DNA from: an uncultured Oscillospiraceae bacterium
Lineage (GTDB): Bacteria; Bacillota; Clostridia; Oscillospirales; Ruminococcaceae
Assembly (NCBI GenBank): GCA_949298535.1
Contig: CASFXA010000111.1
Span: 1-50,883, forward strand
Reading direction: 5' to 3'
DNA: 50,883 bases
Shown here: one piece after another, positions 27,259 through 35,849 of the stretch
Numbering within the stretch: position 1 is the first letter of the stretch
Layout: every line of letters starts with the position of its first letter
The notes under the pieces: generated by a model
Database searches by the model: none
Told to the model about the DNA's origin: nothing
Seen by the model: the letters and a program-made list of their open reading frames with translations, nothing else
Position numbers and translations under genes: made by a program

Positions 27259-28472
27259 ACAGCGTGCTGGGAAAGTTCATGACGGTGATGATTGCCTTGT
27301 TTTTGGTGTCGTATGCCGGCTATCAAACCTTTCGCTATTTTTATACGGGGTATAAGACAGAGAACGCCTACCGCTTTGAAGTGGCCCGTTCCTACAATAC
27401 CCACGGAATTTTGCTGCGGGATGAAACGGTACTGGAACAGCAGACAAACGGTGTGGTTCGCTATGCCCTGGAGGAGGGGCACAAATTCATTCCGGATACT
27501 CCCATTGCCGCCGTCTATTCCTCTCAGGAAGCTGCCGAGGCAGCAGAAAAAAGGGAGGCACTGGAGCGGGAAGCTCAGGTTCTGCGCAGCGTGCGTGACA
27601 GTACCAATCCCAATGAGCTGGCGCAGTTATCACTGCTGAATAACGATATTTCGGTGACGCTGCGGCAGCTGACAGCCAATGAATCTCTGGGAATTGTCGC
27701 TGATCCGGAGAAGTCCAGGCTGGATGTGCTGGAAGCGGCGGGACGCCGCCAGCTGATTACCGGAGAAGCGGGGGATTTGGAGGGAAGGATCCTCCAGCTG
27801 GAACAGCAGATGCCCCAGATGGAACAGCCCACCTGGATTTACGCGGACCGAATCGGCTATTTTTCCCGGTTTGTGGACCACTGTGAGGAGCAGTTTTCGC
27901 CGGTGATGCTGGAGGAACTGGACGGGGACACTGTCCGCCAGCTCTCCGAACAGGAGTATCCCTATGATACCCAGGCATTTGGAAAATGCGTCAATGACTA
28001 TCAGTGGTATTATCTTACCGTCATCCCCCTGGAGGACGCGGAGATGTTCCAGGAGGGGGCGGATCTGACCATCACCTTTGTTGGCAGCACCGGAGATCCG
28101 GTGAGCGGCTGGGTAGAACAGGTGAAGGAGGAGAAGGAAAAAAATCAGGCGGTATTGGTGATCGCCAGCACTGATGTCAGCGCTGATACGGTTTCCAGAC
28201 GCACCGCTTCGGTAAAGCTGGGCTTCTCCGATTACCAGGGGGTCCGTTTCAGCCGCCAGGCACTGAGAATCCAGGATGGAAAGAAGGGGGTTTTCGTGAA
28301 AGGGACCTCCACCGTCCGCTTCAAGCAGGTGGACATCGTTTATACCGGCAAGGACTTCTACCTGAGTAAATTGGATTACTCCAGCGACATTTATCTGAAT
28401 ATCTTTGACGTCATCATTGTGGAAGGGACTGACCTTTATGATGGAAAACCATTGGAGCAGGGAAGATATTGA
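27255..28472 (+). CDS. HlyD-like membrane-anchored adaptor protein
   Basis: The 405-residue protein has one N-terminal membrane helix (about 7-27, MTVMIALFLVSYAGYQTF), then a barrel-sandwich-like segment (GILLRDETVLEQQTNGVVRYALEEGHKF), a coiled-coil (about 90-200, rich in Glu, Arg and Leu) and a second beta-rich region, the layout of HlyD/RND periplasmic adaptor proteins. In Gram-positive bacteria such proteins face the cell wall and usually join an ABC exporter, but none is encoded nearby. It overlaps miaA and, by 35 bases, yggS, and heads the yggS-sepF-ylmH-divIVA set, which suggests an envelope or division role. The ATG at 27255 was kept because of the ATGA overlap. No catalytic motif is seen. 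Function inferred only at fold level. Confidence 0.7.
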   Translation: MNSVLGKFMTVMIALFLVSYAGYQTFRYFYTGYKTENAYRFEVARSYNTHGILLRDETVLEQQTNGVVRYALEEGHKFIPDTPIAAVYSSQEAAEAAEKREALEREAQVLRSVRDSTNPNELAQLSLLNNDISVTLRQLTANESLGIVADPEKSRLDVLEAAGRRQLITGEAGDLEGRILQLEQQMPQMEQPTWIYADRIGYFSRFVDHCEEQFSPVMLEELDGDTVRQLSEQEYPYDTQAFGKCVNDYQWYYLTVIPLEDAEMFQEGADLTITFVGSTGDPVSGWVEQVKEEKEKNQAVLVIASTDVSADTVSRRTASVKLGFSDYQGVRFSRQALRIQDGKKGVFVKGTSTVRFKQVDIVYTGKDFYLSKLDYSSDIYLNIFDVIIVEGTDLYDGKPLEQGRY

Positions 28473-29160
28473 GCGGCAGGTGGAGGAGGTCCGTCAGACC
28501 ATCCGGAAGGCAGCGGCCACGGCAGGCCGACGGCCAGAGGAAATCCGCCTGATGGCGGTAACCAAAACGGTGCCCGCCCAGGTGGTCAACTATGCCTGGG
28601 AAGCGGGAATCACTTTGTTCGGGGAAAACCGCGCCCAGGAGCTGATGGAAAAGTACGGGGACTATGCCTTCAAGGCCCCGGAAATCCATTTTATCGGCAC
28701 CCTTCAAACCAACAAGGTCCGGCAGATCATCGGCAGGGTCAGCTGCATTGAGTCGGTGGATTCCTTTCATCTGGCTCAGGAGATCAGCAAACGGGCGTTG
28801 GCGACGGGCGGCCCCATGGACATTTTTCTGGAGGTGAACATCGGCAGAGAGGAGTCCAAAGGGGGCGTTTTGCCGGAGGAATTGGAGAAACTGCTGGAGC
28901 AAACGGCCCTTTTGGCAGGCGTCCGCGTCCGGGGACTGATGTGTATTCCTCCCATCTGCGAAAAAGAGGAAGAAACTCGGCGATATTTTGACCAAATGTA
29001 TAAATTGTTTGTTGACACAAAGCACAAAAAAATAGATAATGGTACCATGGAATATTTATCAATGGGAATGTCTGGCGACTATGCCCTGGCAATTGAGCAT
29101 GGTTCCAACCTGGTTCGGGTGGGAACGGCTCTGTTTGGCAGGCGGAATTATCAAAAATAA
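28438..29160 (+). CDS. YggS/YlmE family PLP-binding protein
   Basis: YggS-type proteins bind pyridoxal phosphate and keep PLP and amino/keto acid pools in balance; they are PLP carriers rather than known enzymes. The 240-residue protein has the PLP lysine K43 in AVTKTVP, FGENRAQEL, HFIGTLQTNK and the C-terminal SMGMSGDY...AIEHGSNLVRVGTALFG, the phosphate-binding region. I choose ATG 28438, ten bases after GGAAGGG; the next codon is also ATG. It overlaps the HlyD-like gene by 35 bases. The position before sepF matches B. subtilis ylmE in the ylm division cluster. Length and motifs are normal. Confidence 0.93.
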   Translation: MMENHWSREDIERQVEEVRQTIRKAAATAGRRPEEIRLMAVTKTVPAQVVNYAWEAGITLFGENRAQELMEKYGDYAFKAPEIHFIGTLQTNKVRQIIGRVSCIESVDSFHLAQEISKRALATGGPMDIFLEVNIGREESKGGVLPEELEKLLEQTALLAGVRVRGLMCIPPICEKEEETRRYFDQMYKLFVDTKHKKIDNGTMEYLSMGMSGDYALAIEHGSNLVRVGTALFGRRNYQK

Positions 29161-29193
29161 GCGCTTCGGAGCGTAAGCGGGAGGAAATCTGGT

Positions 29194-29721
29194 ATGGCGT
29201 TTGAGGGCTTCAAAAAGTTCATGGGAATGATCCCCCCGGATGAAGACCTGGAGGATGATGAGGATACGATGCAGGACGAGCTGGATGGTGAGGAGGAATC
29301 AGTTGCCTACAGCTATGGCGGAGATACCGGCAATCTGGATTCCACAGGGGGGACAGATCCTTACTCCTCCCTGGGCAGCTCTTTCAGTTCCGGCAGAGAG
29401 GAGTCGAGTAAAGTGGCAAGAATCCATGACGATGGCCAACTTCAGGTGGTTCTGGTCAAACCGGAGCGATTTGAGGACGCCAGCACCATTGCGGACCATT
29501 TGCAGGCCAAGCGCACGGTGGTGGTCAATACTGATTCCCTGGCTCAGGATGTCCGCCGCAGACTGATTGATTTCCTCAGCGGCGTGGCCTACGCCGATGG
29601 CGGCACCATTAAGAAAGCGTCCAACACCACCTTTGTCATTACCCCCAGTACCGTTGGCGTGATGGGGGATTCCACCTCAGAAGACAGCGACTCTTCCAGT
29701 AACAATGGCATTTACTATTAA
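29194..29721 (+). CDS. sepF: SepF, FtsZ-binding cell division protein
   Basis: SepF ties FtsZ filaments to the membrane and shapes the septum. The 175-residue protein has an N-terminal amphipathic membrane-binding stretch (MAFEGFKKFMGM), a long acidic linker (about 15-70, rich in Asp, Glu, Ser) and the conserved C-terminal SepF domain (about 72-155: ARIHDDGQLQVVLVKPERFEDA, then RRRLIDFLSGVAYADGGTIKK). It starts at ATG 29194 behind GGGAGGAAA. Its end overlaps ylmH by 17 bases. The linker and Ser-rich tail are unremarkable for the family. Gene order yggS-sepF-ylmH-divIVA matches Bacillus, without ylmG between. Confidence 0.94.
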   Translation: MAFEGFKKFMGMIPPDEDLEDDEDTMQDELDGEEESVAYSYGGDTGNLDSTGGTDPYSSLGSSFSSGREESSKVARIHDDGQLQVVLVKPERFEDASTIADHLQAKRTVVVNTDSLAQDVRRRLIDFLSGVAYADGGTIKKASNTTFVITPSTVGVMGDSTSEDSDSSSNNGIYY

Positions 29722-30460
29722 ACAGGAACAGGAGCTTTTTCTGGCCCGGGTGGAGGATCAGGCCAGAAGGGCCAGGGAACGGGGGATCACCTGTTTTCTG
29801 GGCTTTCTGGATGATGCGCAGCGCCGCCTAGCGGAGGATGGGCTTCGGTATTCCGGCCTGTCTGTCCGCTTTTTTGGCGGATATGAGGATGCTGAGCGCA
29901 CCATAGTGGGGATGTCTCTGGAGGAGGAATTGCCGGATCAGATCTATCCCATCCGCTGTGTGGAGCTTCGCTGGCACAAAGAGGAACAGGCGACCCATCG
30001 GGACGTCCTCGGATCCTTGATGGGACTCGCTTTGAAGCGGGAAGCGGTGGGGGACATTTTGGTGGAAGGGCAGCGGGCGGTGGTATTCGTCACCGATACC
30101 GTGGCTCCGGTCCTCCTGCGGGAACTGACCCGGGTGGGGAGCGCGGCTGTCAGCTGTCGGGAGATTTCTCCCTCAGAAGTGACCTTTCAGCGGAGCTTTC
30201 AGCAGCTTAGCGGCACTCTTTCTTCCCTTCGGCTGGATTGCGTCACCGCTTTTTTGGCCAATACTTCCCGTAGCAGGGCTTCGGAACTGGTTCGCTCCGG
30301 ATTGGTGTTGATAGACGGCCAGCCGGAACAGCGGTGCGATCACCTGATTTCCCAGGGAAATAAAATTTCCATCCGGGGTACCGGGAAATTTATTTATGAC
30401 GGCGAGACGGGACGAAGCAAAAAAGACAAATGGAAAGTCACCTTCAGAAAATATCAATAG
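29705..30460 (+). CDS. ylmH: YlmH-like S4-domain RNA-binding protein
   Basis: YlmH proteins carry a C-terminal S4 domain and bind ribosomal RNA; in Firmicutes they have been linked to rescue of stalled ribosomes and to cell division. The 251-residue protein has an N-terminal alpha/beta part (1-170) and an S4 domain (about 180-240: LRLDCVTAFLANTSRSRASELVRSGLVLIDG, then QGNKISIRGTGKF). The ATG at 29705 lies inside the end of sepF (17-base overlap) and has only a weak ribosome binding site, so translation is probably coupled to sepF. divIVA follows after 12 bases. Start certainty is moderate because of the overlap. Confidence 0.9.
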   Translation: MAFTIKQEQELFLARVEDQARRARERGITCFLGFLDDAQRRLAEDGLRYSGLSVRFFGGYEDAERTIVGMSLEEELPDQIYPIRCVELRWHKEEQATHRDVLGSLMGLALKREAVGDILVEGQRAVVFVTDTVAPVLLRELTRVGSAAVSCREISPSEVTFQRSFQQLSGTLSSLRLDCVTAFLANTSRSRASELVRSGLVLIDGQPEQRCDHLISQGNKISIRGTGKFIYDGETGRSKKDKWKVTFRKYQ

Positions 30461-30472
30461 GGGGTTTTGGGT

Positions 30473-31297
30473 ATGGAAATTCCGGAGAGCTTCTTCGACG
30501 TATCCTTCAATAAAGCGATGGCCTTCGGCTATAAAACGGAGGATGTGGATGAGTTTGTAACGAAAGCGCTGCGCCTGGTTAAAGAGCTTCAGGAGGAAAA
30601 TGAAGTCCTTCAGGAGAAAATGGCGGTGCTGGCCACCAGTCTGGAAAAATACCGGGAGGAGGAGGACAGCCTCCGCTCCGCCCTGATCGGCGCACAGAAA
30701 CTGGGAGACAGCATCCTTAAAGATTCCAAGAACAAAGCGGAAATCATCATCCGGGACGCCACCACCAAGGCGGGTCACATCATTGAGGACGCCCACATCC
30801 AGCTGGAACATGAAAAAGAGGAGCTGGAGCGGGTCAAGCTGGCCGCCGCAGACTTTAAAGAGGGGCTGATCCGGGTTTACAAGGCTCATCTGGATCAAAT
30901 TAAGTATATTCCCGTAGACGACGCTACCGCCAAGAAGCAGCAGGAACGGAAGGCTGCCGAACAGGCTGCCAAAGCATCCCAGGCGCCTCAGGAACCGGAG
31001 GAGGAAGAAGAGCTTCAGCAGGAGCCCGCGCCGGAGGAAGCGCCGGTAAAGAAGAGCTCCGCGGAATCACGCCCCACCCCCCAGCCTGTCCCGCAGCAGG
31101 AAGAAGAGGATGAGGAGGAAGAGGAGGGACTCCAGGAGGAGCGCCGTCCCCGCCAGCCCCGCCGGGAAGCTGATTACGAGGAGGAGGATGAAGAAGACGA
31201 GGAAGAGTTTCAGATTCCTACCCGTAAGAAACGAGTTGTCAGCTCCAAATATGGGGTGCTGAAATTTGGCGATTCTTTTGATTTACAGGATGACTGA
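30473..31297 (+). CDS. divIVA: DivIVA family protein with acidic tail
   Basis: DivIVA binds curved membranes at poles and septa and recruits division or sporulation factors. The 274-residue protein starts with the lipid-binding domain (ESFFDVSFNKAMAFGYKTEDVDEFV, about 4-30) followed by a coiled-coil (30-145). From about 160 on, it is a highly charged region of Glu and Asp runs with basic clusters (e.g. RRPRQPRREAD), low-complexity and longer than in B. subtilis (164 residues). The ATG at 30473 follows AGGGGG by 8 bases; a TTG six bases upstream is worse. It ends the ylm part; ileS follows behind a hairpin. Confidence 0.92.
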   Translation: MEIPESFFDVSFNKAMAFGYKTEDVDEFVTKALRLVKELQEENEVLQEKMAVLATSLEKYREEEDSLRSALIGAQKLGDSILKDSKNKAEIIIRDATTKAGHIIEDAHIQLEHEKEELERVKLAAADFKEGLIRVYKAHLDQIKYIPVDDATAKKQQERKAAEQAAKASQAPQEPEEEEELQQEPAPEEAPVKKSSAESRPTPQPVPQQEEEDEEEEEGLQEERRPRQPRREADYEEEDEEDEEEFQIPTRKKRVVSSKYGVLKFGDSFDLQDD

Positions 31298-31304
31298 AAT
31301 CTCT

Positions 31305-31383
31305 ATGATCCATTCAGACATCCTTTTCATCGGGGCGCGCCGGATGGTCGGTGACTGACCGGCGCCGCCTCAGATCATTTTTT
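31305..31383 (+). promoter_or_regulatory. Long hairpin leader before ileS, terminator-like
   Basis: ATGATC (31305-31310) can pair with GATCAT (31373-31378), enclosing an inner CGCCGG/CCGGCG stem (31338-31343 with 31359-31364); a run of T at 31378-31383 follows, and the ileS ribosome binding site is right after. It could end divIVA transcripts or attenuate ileS. The T-box core motif expected of tRNA-controlled ileS leaders is not found, and the space is too short for one. Confidence 0.5.
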
Positions 31384-31399
31384 AGGAGAGATTGAAACA

Positions 31400-34186
31400 A
31401 TGAAGGCTCAGGACTACAATGCCACCTTAAACCTGCCGGCAACGGATTTTCCCATGCGGGCGGGGCTTCCCCAAAAGGAACCCGCCATCCTCAAGCATTG
31501 GCAGGAGCAGGACCTTTACCATCAGATGATGGAACGCAACGAGGGCAAGCCCCTTTACATTCTTCATGACGGCCCTCCCTACGCCAACGGCGACATCCAC
31601 CTGGGTACCGCTTTGAACAAGGTGCTCAAGGACATCATCGTCCGCCAGAAGAATATGACCGGCTACAAGGCCCCTTATATCCCTGGCTGGGATACTCATG
31701 GTTTGCCCATCGAGCTGAAGGCGCGGAAAAAAGCCGGAGTGGACAGCGGCATCAGTCCTGTGGAGCTGCGGAAGATCTGTAAAGAATTTGCCCTTCATTA
31801 TGTAGGCGTTCAGCGGGAGCAGTTTGAGCGTTTGGGCGTCCTGGGGGATTTCGATCATCCCTACCTGACCCTTCGTCCCGAGTTTGAAGCCAAGCAGATT
31901 GAGATTTTCGGCGAGATGGCCAACAAGGGCTATATCTACAAGGGCCTCAAGCCGGTTTATTGGTGCCCCGAATGCCAGACCGCTCTGGCTGAGGCGGAAA
32001 TTGAATACGCTGAGGACCCCTGCGATACCGTTTATGTGAAGTTCAAGGTGGCTGACGACAAGGGCAAGCTGGCGGCTCTCGGCGCCGAGCTGGACAAGAC
32101 CTATTTCGTCATCTGGACCACCACCACCTGGACCCTTCCAGGCAACCTGGCCATCTGCGTAGGCCCGGCCTACGATTATTGCGTGGTCAAGGCTAACGGC
32201 GAGTATTATGTGGTGGCCCGGGAGCTGGCGGACAACACCATGAAGGCCGCCGGCATCTCCGAGTATGAGATCCTGGGCCTCATCCCCGGCGCGGAGCTGG
32301 AGTATATGACCTATACCCACCCCTTTATGGATCGGGTTTCCCCCATTATTGTGGGCGACCACGTCACGCTGGACAGCGGTACCGGCTGCGTCCACACCGC
32401 TCCCGGTTTCGGTGTGGAGGACTTTGAGGTCTGCAAAAATTATCCTGACATCGGCATCGTGGTGCCGGTCAACAGTGTGGGCCGCATGACCGCTGAGGCG
32501 GGCAAGTTCGAGGGCCTGACCACCACCGAGGCCAACAAGGCCATCAAGGAGGACCTGATCGCCTCGGGCAGCCTGCTGGCCTCCGAGCACATCGAACACC
32601 AGTATCCCCATTGCTGGCGCTGCAAGGAGCCGGTGCTGTTCCGGGCCACTGAACAGTGGTTCTGCTCCATCGACGGCTTCAAGGACCAGGCTCTCAAGGC
32701 CATTGAGGATGTGGAATGGATTCCTTCCTGGGGCGAGGGCCGCATCCGCAATATGGTCAACGACCGCAGCGACTGGTGCATCTCCCGTCAGCGCACCTGG
32801 GGCGTGCCCATCCCCATCTTCTACTGTGAGGACTGCGGCGAGCCCTACATCACCAAGGAAAGCATCCAGGCGGTGGCCGACCTGTTCCGCAAGGAGGGTT
32901 CCGACGGCTGGTATCTCCATGAGGCTGCCGAAATCCTTCCTGCCGGCGCCAAGTGCGCCAAATGCGGCAGCACCCATTTCCGCAAGGAGAAGGACATCAT
33001 GGACGTCTGGTTCGATTCCGGCTCCAGCCATGCGGCGGTGCTCACCGAGGAAAATGGCCTCCACTGGCCCTGCGACCTGTACATCGAGGGCGCGGACCAG
33101 TATCGCGGCTGGTTCCAGTCCTCTCTGCTGACCGCTGTGGCCACCAGAGGCTCCGCCCCCTACAAGACCTGCTGCTCCTGCGGCTGGGTGGTGGATGGCG
33201 AAGGGCGGAAGATGTCCAAATCTCTGGCCAACGGTACCGCTCCGGAGAAGATCATCAACCAGTATGGCGCCGATATTCTCCGTCTGTGGGTGGCTTCCTC
33301 CGATTATCACTCCGATGTCCGCATTTCCTTCGAGTACCTCAAGCAGCTGTCCGAGGGCTACCGGAAGATTCGCAACACCGCCCGGTACATCCTGGGCAAC
33401 ATCAGCGACTTCCATCCCGATACCGACAGCGTGCCCTTCGATGAGATGATGGAGATCGACCAGTGGGCGGTGGCCATGACGGAAAAACTCATCGCCGACG
33501 CCAGAAACGCTTATGACGCCTTCGACTTCCACCTGGTTTATCACGCTATCCACAACTTCTGCGCGGCGGAGATGTCCAGCTTCTATCTGGATGTGCTGAA
33601 GGACCGTCTCTACACCGAAAAGAGCGACGGCCTCAAGCGCCGTTCCGCCCAGACCGCCATCTACACCATCCTGCGGTCTCTGACGCTGCTGCTGGCGCCC
33701 ATCCTCACCTTCACCAGCGAGGAGATCTGGGCCTGCCTGCCGGAGAGCAAGGAGAACAACAAGGATTCCGTCATGCTCAATGATATGCCTCTGCCCACCG
33801 AGAACCTGGTGACCGAGGAGTTCCTGGCCAAGTGGGAGCGGATCCATACCATCCGGGACGACGTCAATAAAGCTCTGGAAATCGCCCGTACCGACAAGGC
33901 CATCGGCAAGTCCCTGGAGGCCAAAGTGGTGCTTCACTGTGACGAGGAAACCTGCGCCTTCGCCAAGTCGGTGGAGGGAGAGCTTCCCGCCGCCTTCATT
34001 GTTTCCGCTGTGGAGATCGTCTCCGGCGGGGAAGGCAGCTTCCATGGTGATGTGGCCGGTCTGTCTGTGGATGTTCTCCAGGCGGAGGGCCAGAAGTGTG
34101 AGCGTTGCTGGATGTACAGCGAAACGGTGGGTCAGAATCCGGAGCATCCCACTCTGTGCAGCCGCTGCGCCGCTGTGCTGAAATAA
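31400..34186 (+). CDS. ileS: IleS, isoleucyl-tRNA synthetase
   Basis: IleS charges tRNA-Ile and edits misactivated valine. The 928-residue class I enzyme has the HIGH-type motif as HLGT (67-70, in PPYANGDIHLGT), the CP1 editing domain with its threonine-rich TTTTWTLPGN peptide, KMSKS at 604-608, the anticodon-binding domain, and a C-terminal zinc ribbon (CERC...CSRC at the end, as in Bacillus-type IleS). The tail identifies the bacterial housekeeping form, not the mupirocin-resistant eukaryotic-like type. It starts at ATG 31400, behind GGAGAG. It follows divIVA as in B. subtilis. Codon choice leans to C-ending codons, fitting high expression. Confidence 0.98.
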   Translation: MKAQDYNATLNLPATDFPMRAGLPQKEPAILKHWQEQDLYHQMMERNEGKPLYILHDGPPYANGDIHLGTALNKVLKDIIVRQKNMTGYKAPYIPGWDTHGLPIELKARKKAGVDSGISPVELRKICKEFALHYVGVQREQFERLGVLGDFDHPYLTLRPEFEAKQIEIFGEMANKGYIYKGLKPVYWCPECQTALAEAEIEYAEDPCDTVYVKFKVADDKGKLAALGAELDKTYFVIWTTTTWTLPGNLAICVGPAYDYCVVKANGEYYVVARELADNTMKAAGISEYEILGLIPGAELEYMTYTHPFMDRVSPIIVGDHVTLDSGTGCVHTAPGFGVEDFEVCKNYPDIGIVVPVNSVGRMTAEAGKFEGLTTTEANKAIKEDLIASGSLLASEHIEHQYPHCWRCKEPVLFRATEQWFCSIDGFKDQALKAIEDVEWIPSWGEGRIRNMVNDRSDWCISRQRTWGVPIPIFYCEDCGEPYITKESIQAVADLFRKEGSDGWYLHEAAEILPAGAKCAKCGSTHFRKEKDIMDVWFDSGSSHAAVLTEENGLHWPCDLYIEGADQYRGWFQSSLLTAVATRGSAPYKTCCSCGWVVDGEGRKMSKSLANGTAPEKIINQYGADILRLWVASSDYHSDVRISFEYLKQLSEGYRKIRNTARYILGNISDFHPDTDSVPFDEMMEIDQWAVAMTEKLIADARNAYDAFDFHLVYHAIHNFCAAEMSSFYLDVLKDRLYTEKSDGLKRRSAQTAIYTILRSLTLLLAPILTFTSEEIWACLPESKENNKDSVMLNDMPLPTENLVTEEFLAKWERIHTIRDDVNKALEIARTDKAIGKSLEAKVVLHCDEETCAFAKSVEGELPAAFIVSAVEIVSGGEGSFHGDVAGLSVDVLQAEGQKCERCWMYSETVGQNPEHPTLCSRCAAVLK

Positions 34187-34196
34187 TTAAAAACAG

Positions 34197-34262
34197 GCCA
34201 GCCCGAAAGGGCCGAAGTGCGGCCGGTAGCAGCCGGACCGCACTTCCTTTTTCCGGCTGGCC
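34197..34262 (+). terminator. Terminator nested in an outer stem, between ileS and lspA
   Basis: GAAGTGCGG-CCGG (34214-34226) pairs with CCGG-A-CCGCACTTC (34233-34246) and is followed by T (34248-34252), a strong terminator. Around it GGCCAGCC (34197-34204) can pair with GGCTGGCC (34255-34262), just before the lspA ribosome binding site, and GCCC-GAAA-GGGC forms an alternative small hairpin. The overlap of arms suggests regulation of lspA rather than a simple end. Confidence 0.65.
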
Positions 34263-34277
34263 GTCAGGAGTTTTTCT

Positions 34278-34883
34278 ATGTCATCAATCGTAACGCTGAT
34301 CCTTTCCGCTCTACTGGTGGGTGTGGACAGACTGATTAAAAATTGGGCTGCTGCTTCCCTGAAACCGGTGGGTTCCATCGATCTGATCCCCGATGTTCTC
34401 AGCCTCCATTACCACGAAAATTTTGGCGCTGCTTTTGGTATTTTGCAGCAAAAACGATTTTTTCTGGTGGTGGTGACGGCAGCGGTGCTGCTGATTTTGG
34501 CTGGCGCCATCCTGCTGAAAAAGGTTCGGGGACCGCTGCTGCTCACTTCCCTGGGGCTGATTATCGCCGGCGGCGCGGGAAATTTGGTGGACCGGGTGCG
34601 GTTGGGCTATGTCATCGACTATATTTATTTTGAGCCCATCAACTTTCCGATTTTTAATTTTGCCGATTGCTGTGTGGTTTGCGGCACGGTGCTGCTGGCA
34701 GTTTATCTGCTGTTCATCGATGGACGGCAGGGGAGAAAGACCGCCGTCCCGGACCAGACCGGGGAGCTGTCCTCCCGGGCAGAGGGACAGGAGAGCCCTT
34801 CGATGGAAGAGCAGCCCCGGCAGACCGAAGCAGAAGGGGAGGCTCAGCCGGAGCAGATTGAGACGGAGGAACAGGAACCATGA
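34278..34883 (+). CDS. lspA: LspA, lipoprotein signal peptidase with extended C-terminus
   Basis: LspA is the membrane aspartyl protease that removes signal peptides from diacylated prolipoproteins. The 201-residue protein has four membrane helices and the conserved blocks D17 (VGVDRLIKNW), N48 (ENFGAAFG), GNLVDR (D105), YVIDYI (D114) and FNFADCCVV (D130), including the family's essential aspartates. After the fourth helix (about 147) it has a ~53-residue Glu/Gln/Pro-rich tail, absent from typical 150-170-residue LspA. The ATG at 34278 follows AGGAG by 7 bases. It overlaps the pseudouridine synthase gene by four bases (ATGA). A lipoprotein substrate candidate is encoded at 49270. Confidence 0.93.
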   Translation: MSSIVTLILSALLVGVDRLIKNWAAASLKPVGSIDLIPDVLSLHYHENFGAAFGILQQKRFFLVVVTAAVLLILAGAILLKKVRGPLLLTSLGLIIAGGAGNLVDRVRLGYVIDYIYFEPINFPIFNFADCCVVCGTVLLAVYLLFIDGRQGRKTAVPDQTGELSSRAEGQESPSMEEQPRQTEAEGEAQPEQIETEEQEP

Positions 34884-35803
34884 CCTCTCAGCTGCTGGAA
34901 ATAACCCAGGAGCAGGAGGGCTTCCGGATTGACAAGGCTGTTTCGGCGCTGCTGCCAGAGTTATCCCGTTCTGCGGTCCAGAATCTCTGCGCCGCCGGAC
35001 AGGTGTTGCTCAACGGCGCTCCCGCTTCCAAAAGCGCCCAGGTGCGGGCAGGGGACCAGGTGACGGTGGAGGTGCCGGATCCGGAACCCCTGGAGGTGGA
35101 GGCGGAGGACATTCCTCTGGAGATTGTCTATGAGGATGGGGACCTGTTGGTGGTCAATAAGCCCAAGGGAATGGTGGTCCATCCCGCTCCGGGAAATTAT
35201 ACCGGAACCCTGGTCAACGCCCTCCTGGCCCATTGCGGGGAGAGCTTGTCCGGCATCGGCGGGGTGATCCGCCCCGGCATTGTCCACCGCATCGACAAAG
35301 ACACCAGCGGGCTGCTCATCGTCGCCAAGAATGACCTGGCTCACCAATCTCTTTCGGAGCAGATCAAGGTCCACAGCTTTACACGGGAATACGCCGCCAT
35401 CGTTCACGGGCGCTTCAGGGAGACCACCTTTACAGTGGACGCTCCCATTGGACGCAGCCCGGCGGACCGGAAAAAGATGTGCGTTACCGATCAGGGAGGC
35501 CGTCCCGCTGTCACCCATGTGGAGGTGTTGGAAGAATTTCGGGCCTTCTCCCATGTGCGGTGCCGCCTGGAAACAGGGCGCACCCATCAGATCCGGGTTC
35601 ATCTGTCCTATCTGGGGCATCCGGTGGCGGGGGACCCGCTGTATGGGCCGAAAAAGACCCCCATCAGGGATACCCAGGGACAATGCCTCCACGCAAAGAC
35701 CATTGGTTTTACCCATCCCCGCACAGGAGAGCGGTTGTTTTTTGATTCTGCGCTGCCGGAATATTTTCAGCGCCTGCTGGAGAAGCTGCGGCAGCAGGGA
35801 TAA
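34880..35803 (+). CDS. RluD-like 23S rRNA pseudouridine synthase
   Basis: The 307-residue protein belongs to the RluA family, which converts uridines of 23S rRNA to pseudouridine. An S4 domain (about 12-72) precedes the catalytic domain, with the catalytic aspartate D139 in HRIDKDTSG and GRTHQIRVHLSYLGHPVAGDPLYG at the C-terminal side. In B. subtilis the corresponding gene ylyB also follows lspA. It overlaps lspA by four bases and must be read from the same message. Its context favours RluD over RluC, but position specificity is not proved. Two such enzymes in one window (the other at 7898) is usual for the family. Confidence 0.9.
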   Translation: MTSQLLEITQEQEGFRIDKAVSALLPELSRSAVQNLCAAGQVLLNGAPASKSAQVRAGDQVTVEVPDPEPLEVEAEDIPLEIVYEDGDLLVVNKPKGMVVHPAPGNYTGTLVNALLAHCGESLSGIGGVIRPGIVHRIDKDTSGLLIVAKNDLAHQSLSEQIKVHSFTREYAAIVHGRFRETTFTVDAPIGRSPADRKKMCVTDQGGRPAVTHVEVLEEFRAFSHVRCRLETGRTHQIRVHLSYLGHPVAGDPLYGPKKTPIRDTQGQCLHAKTIGFTHPRTGERLFFDSALPEYFQRLLEKLRQQG

Positions 35804-35849
35804 TTGGTTCATCGCGCGCGTCGCGCCCCAATCAAAAGGAGGAACAAAC

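Noticed and set aside
31298..31399. T-box riboswitch upstream of ileS
   Set aside because: The spacer is only about 100 bases and the antiterminator core and specifier loop are not found.
31427..34147. 906-codon antisense frame over ileS
   Set aside because: Same reason: it is the reverse-strand image of ileS and has no motif of any family.
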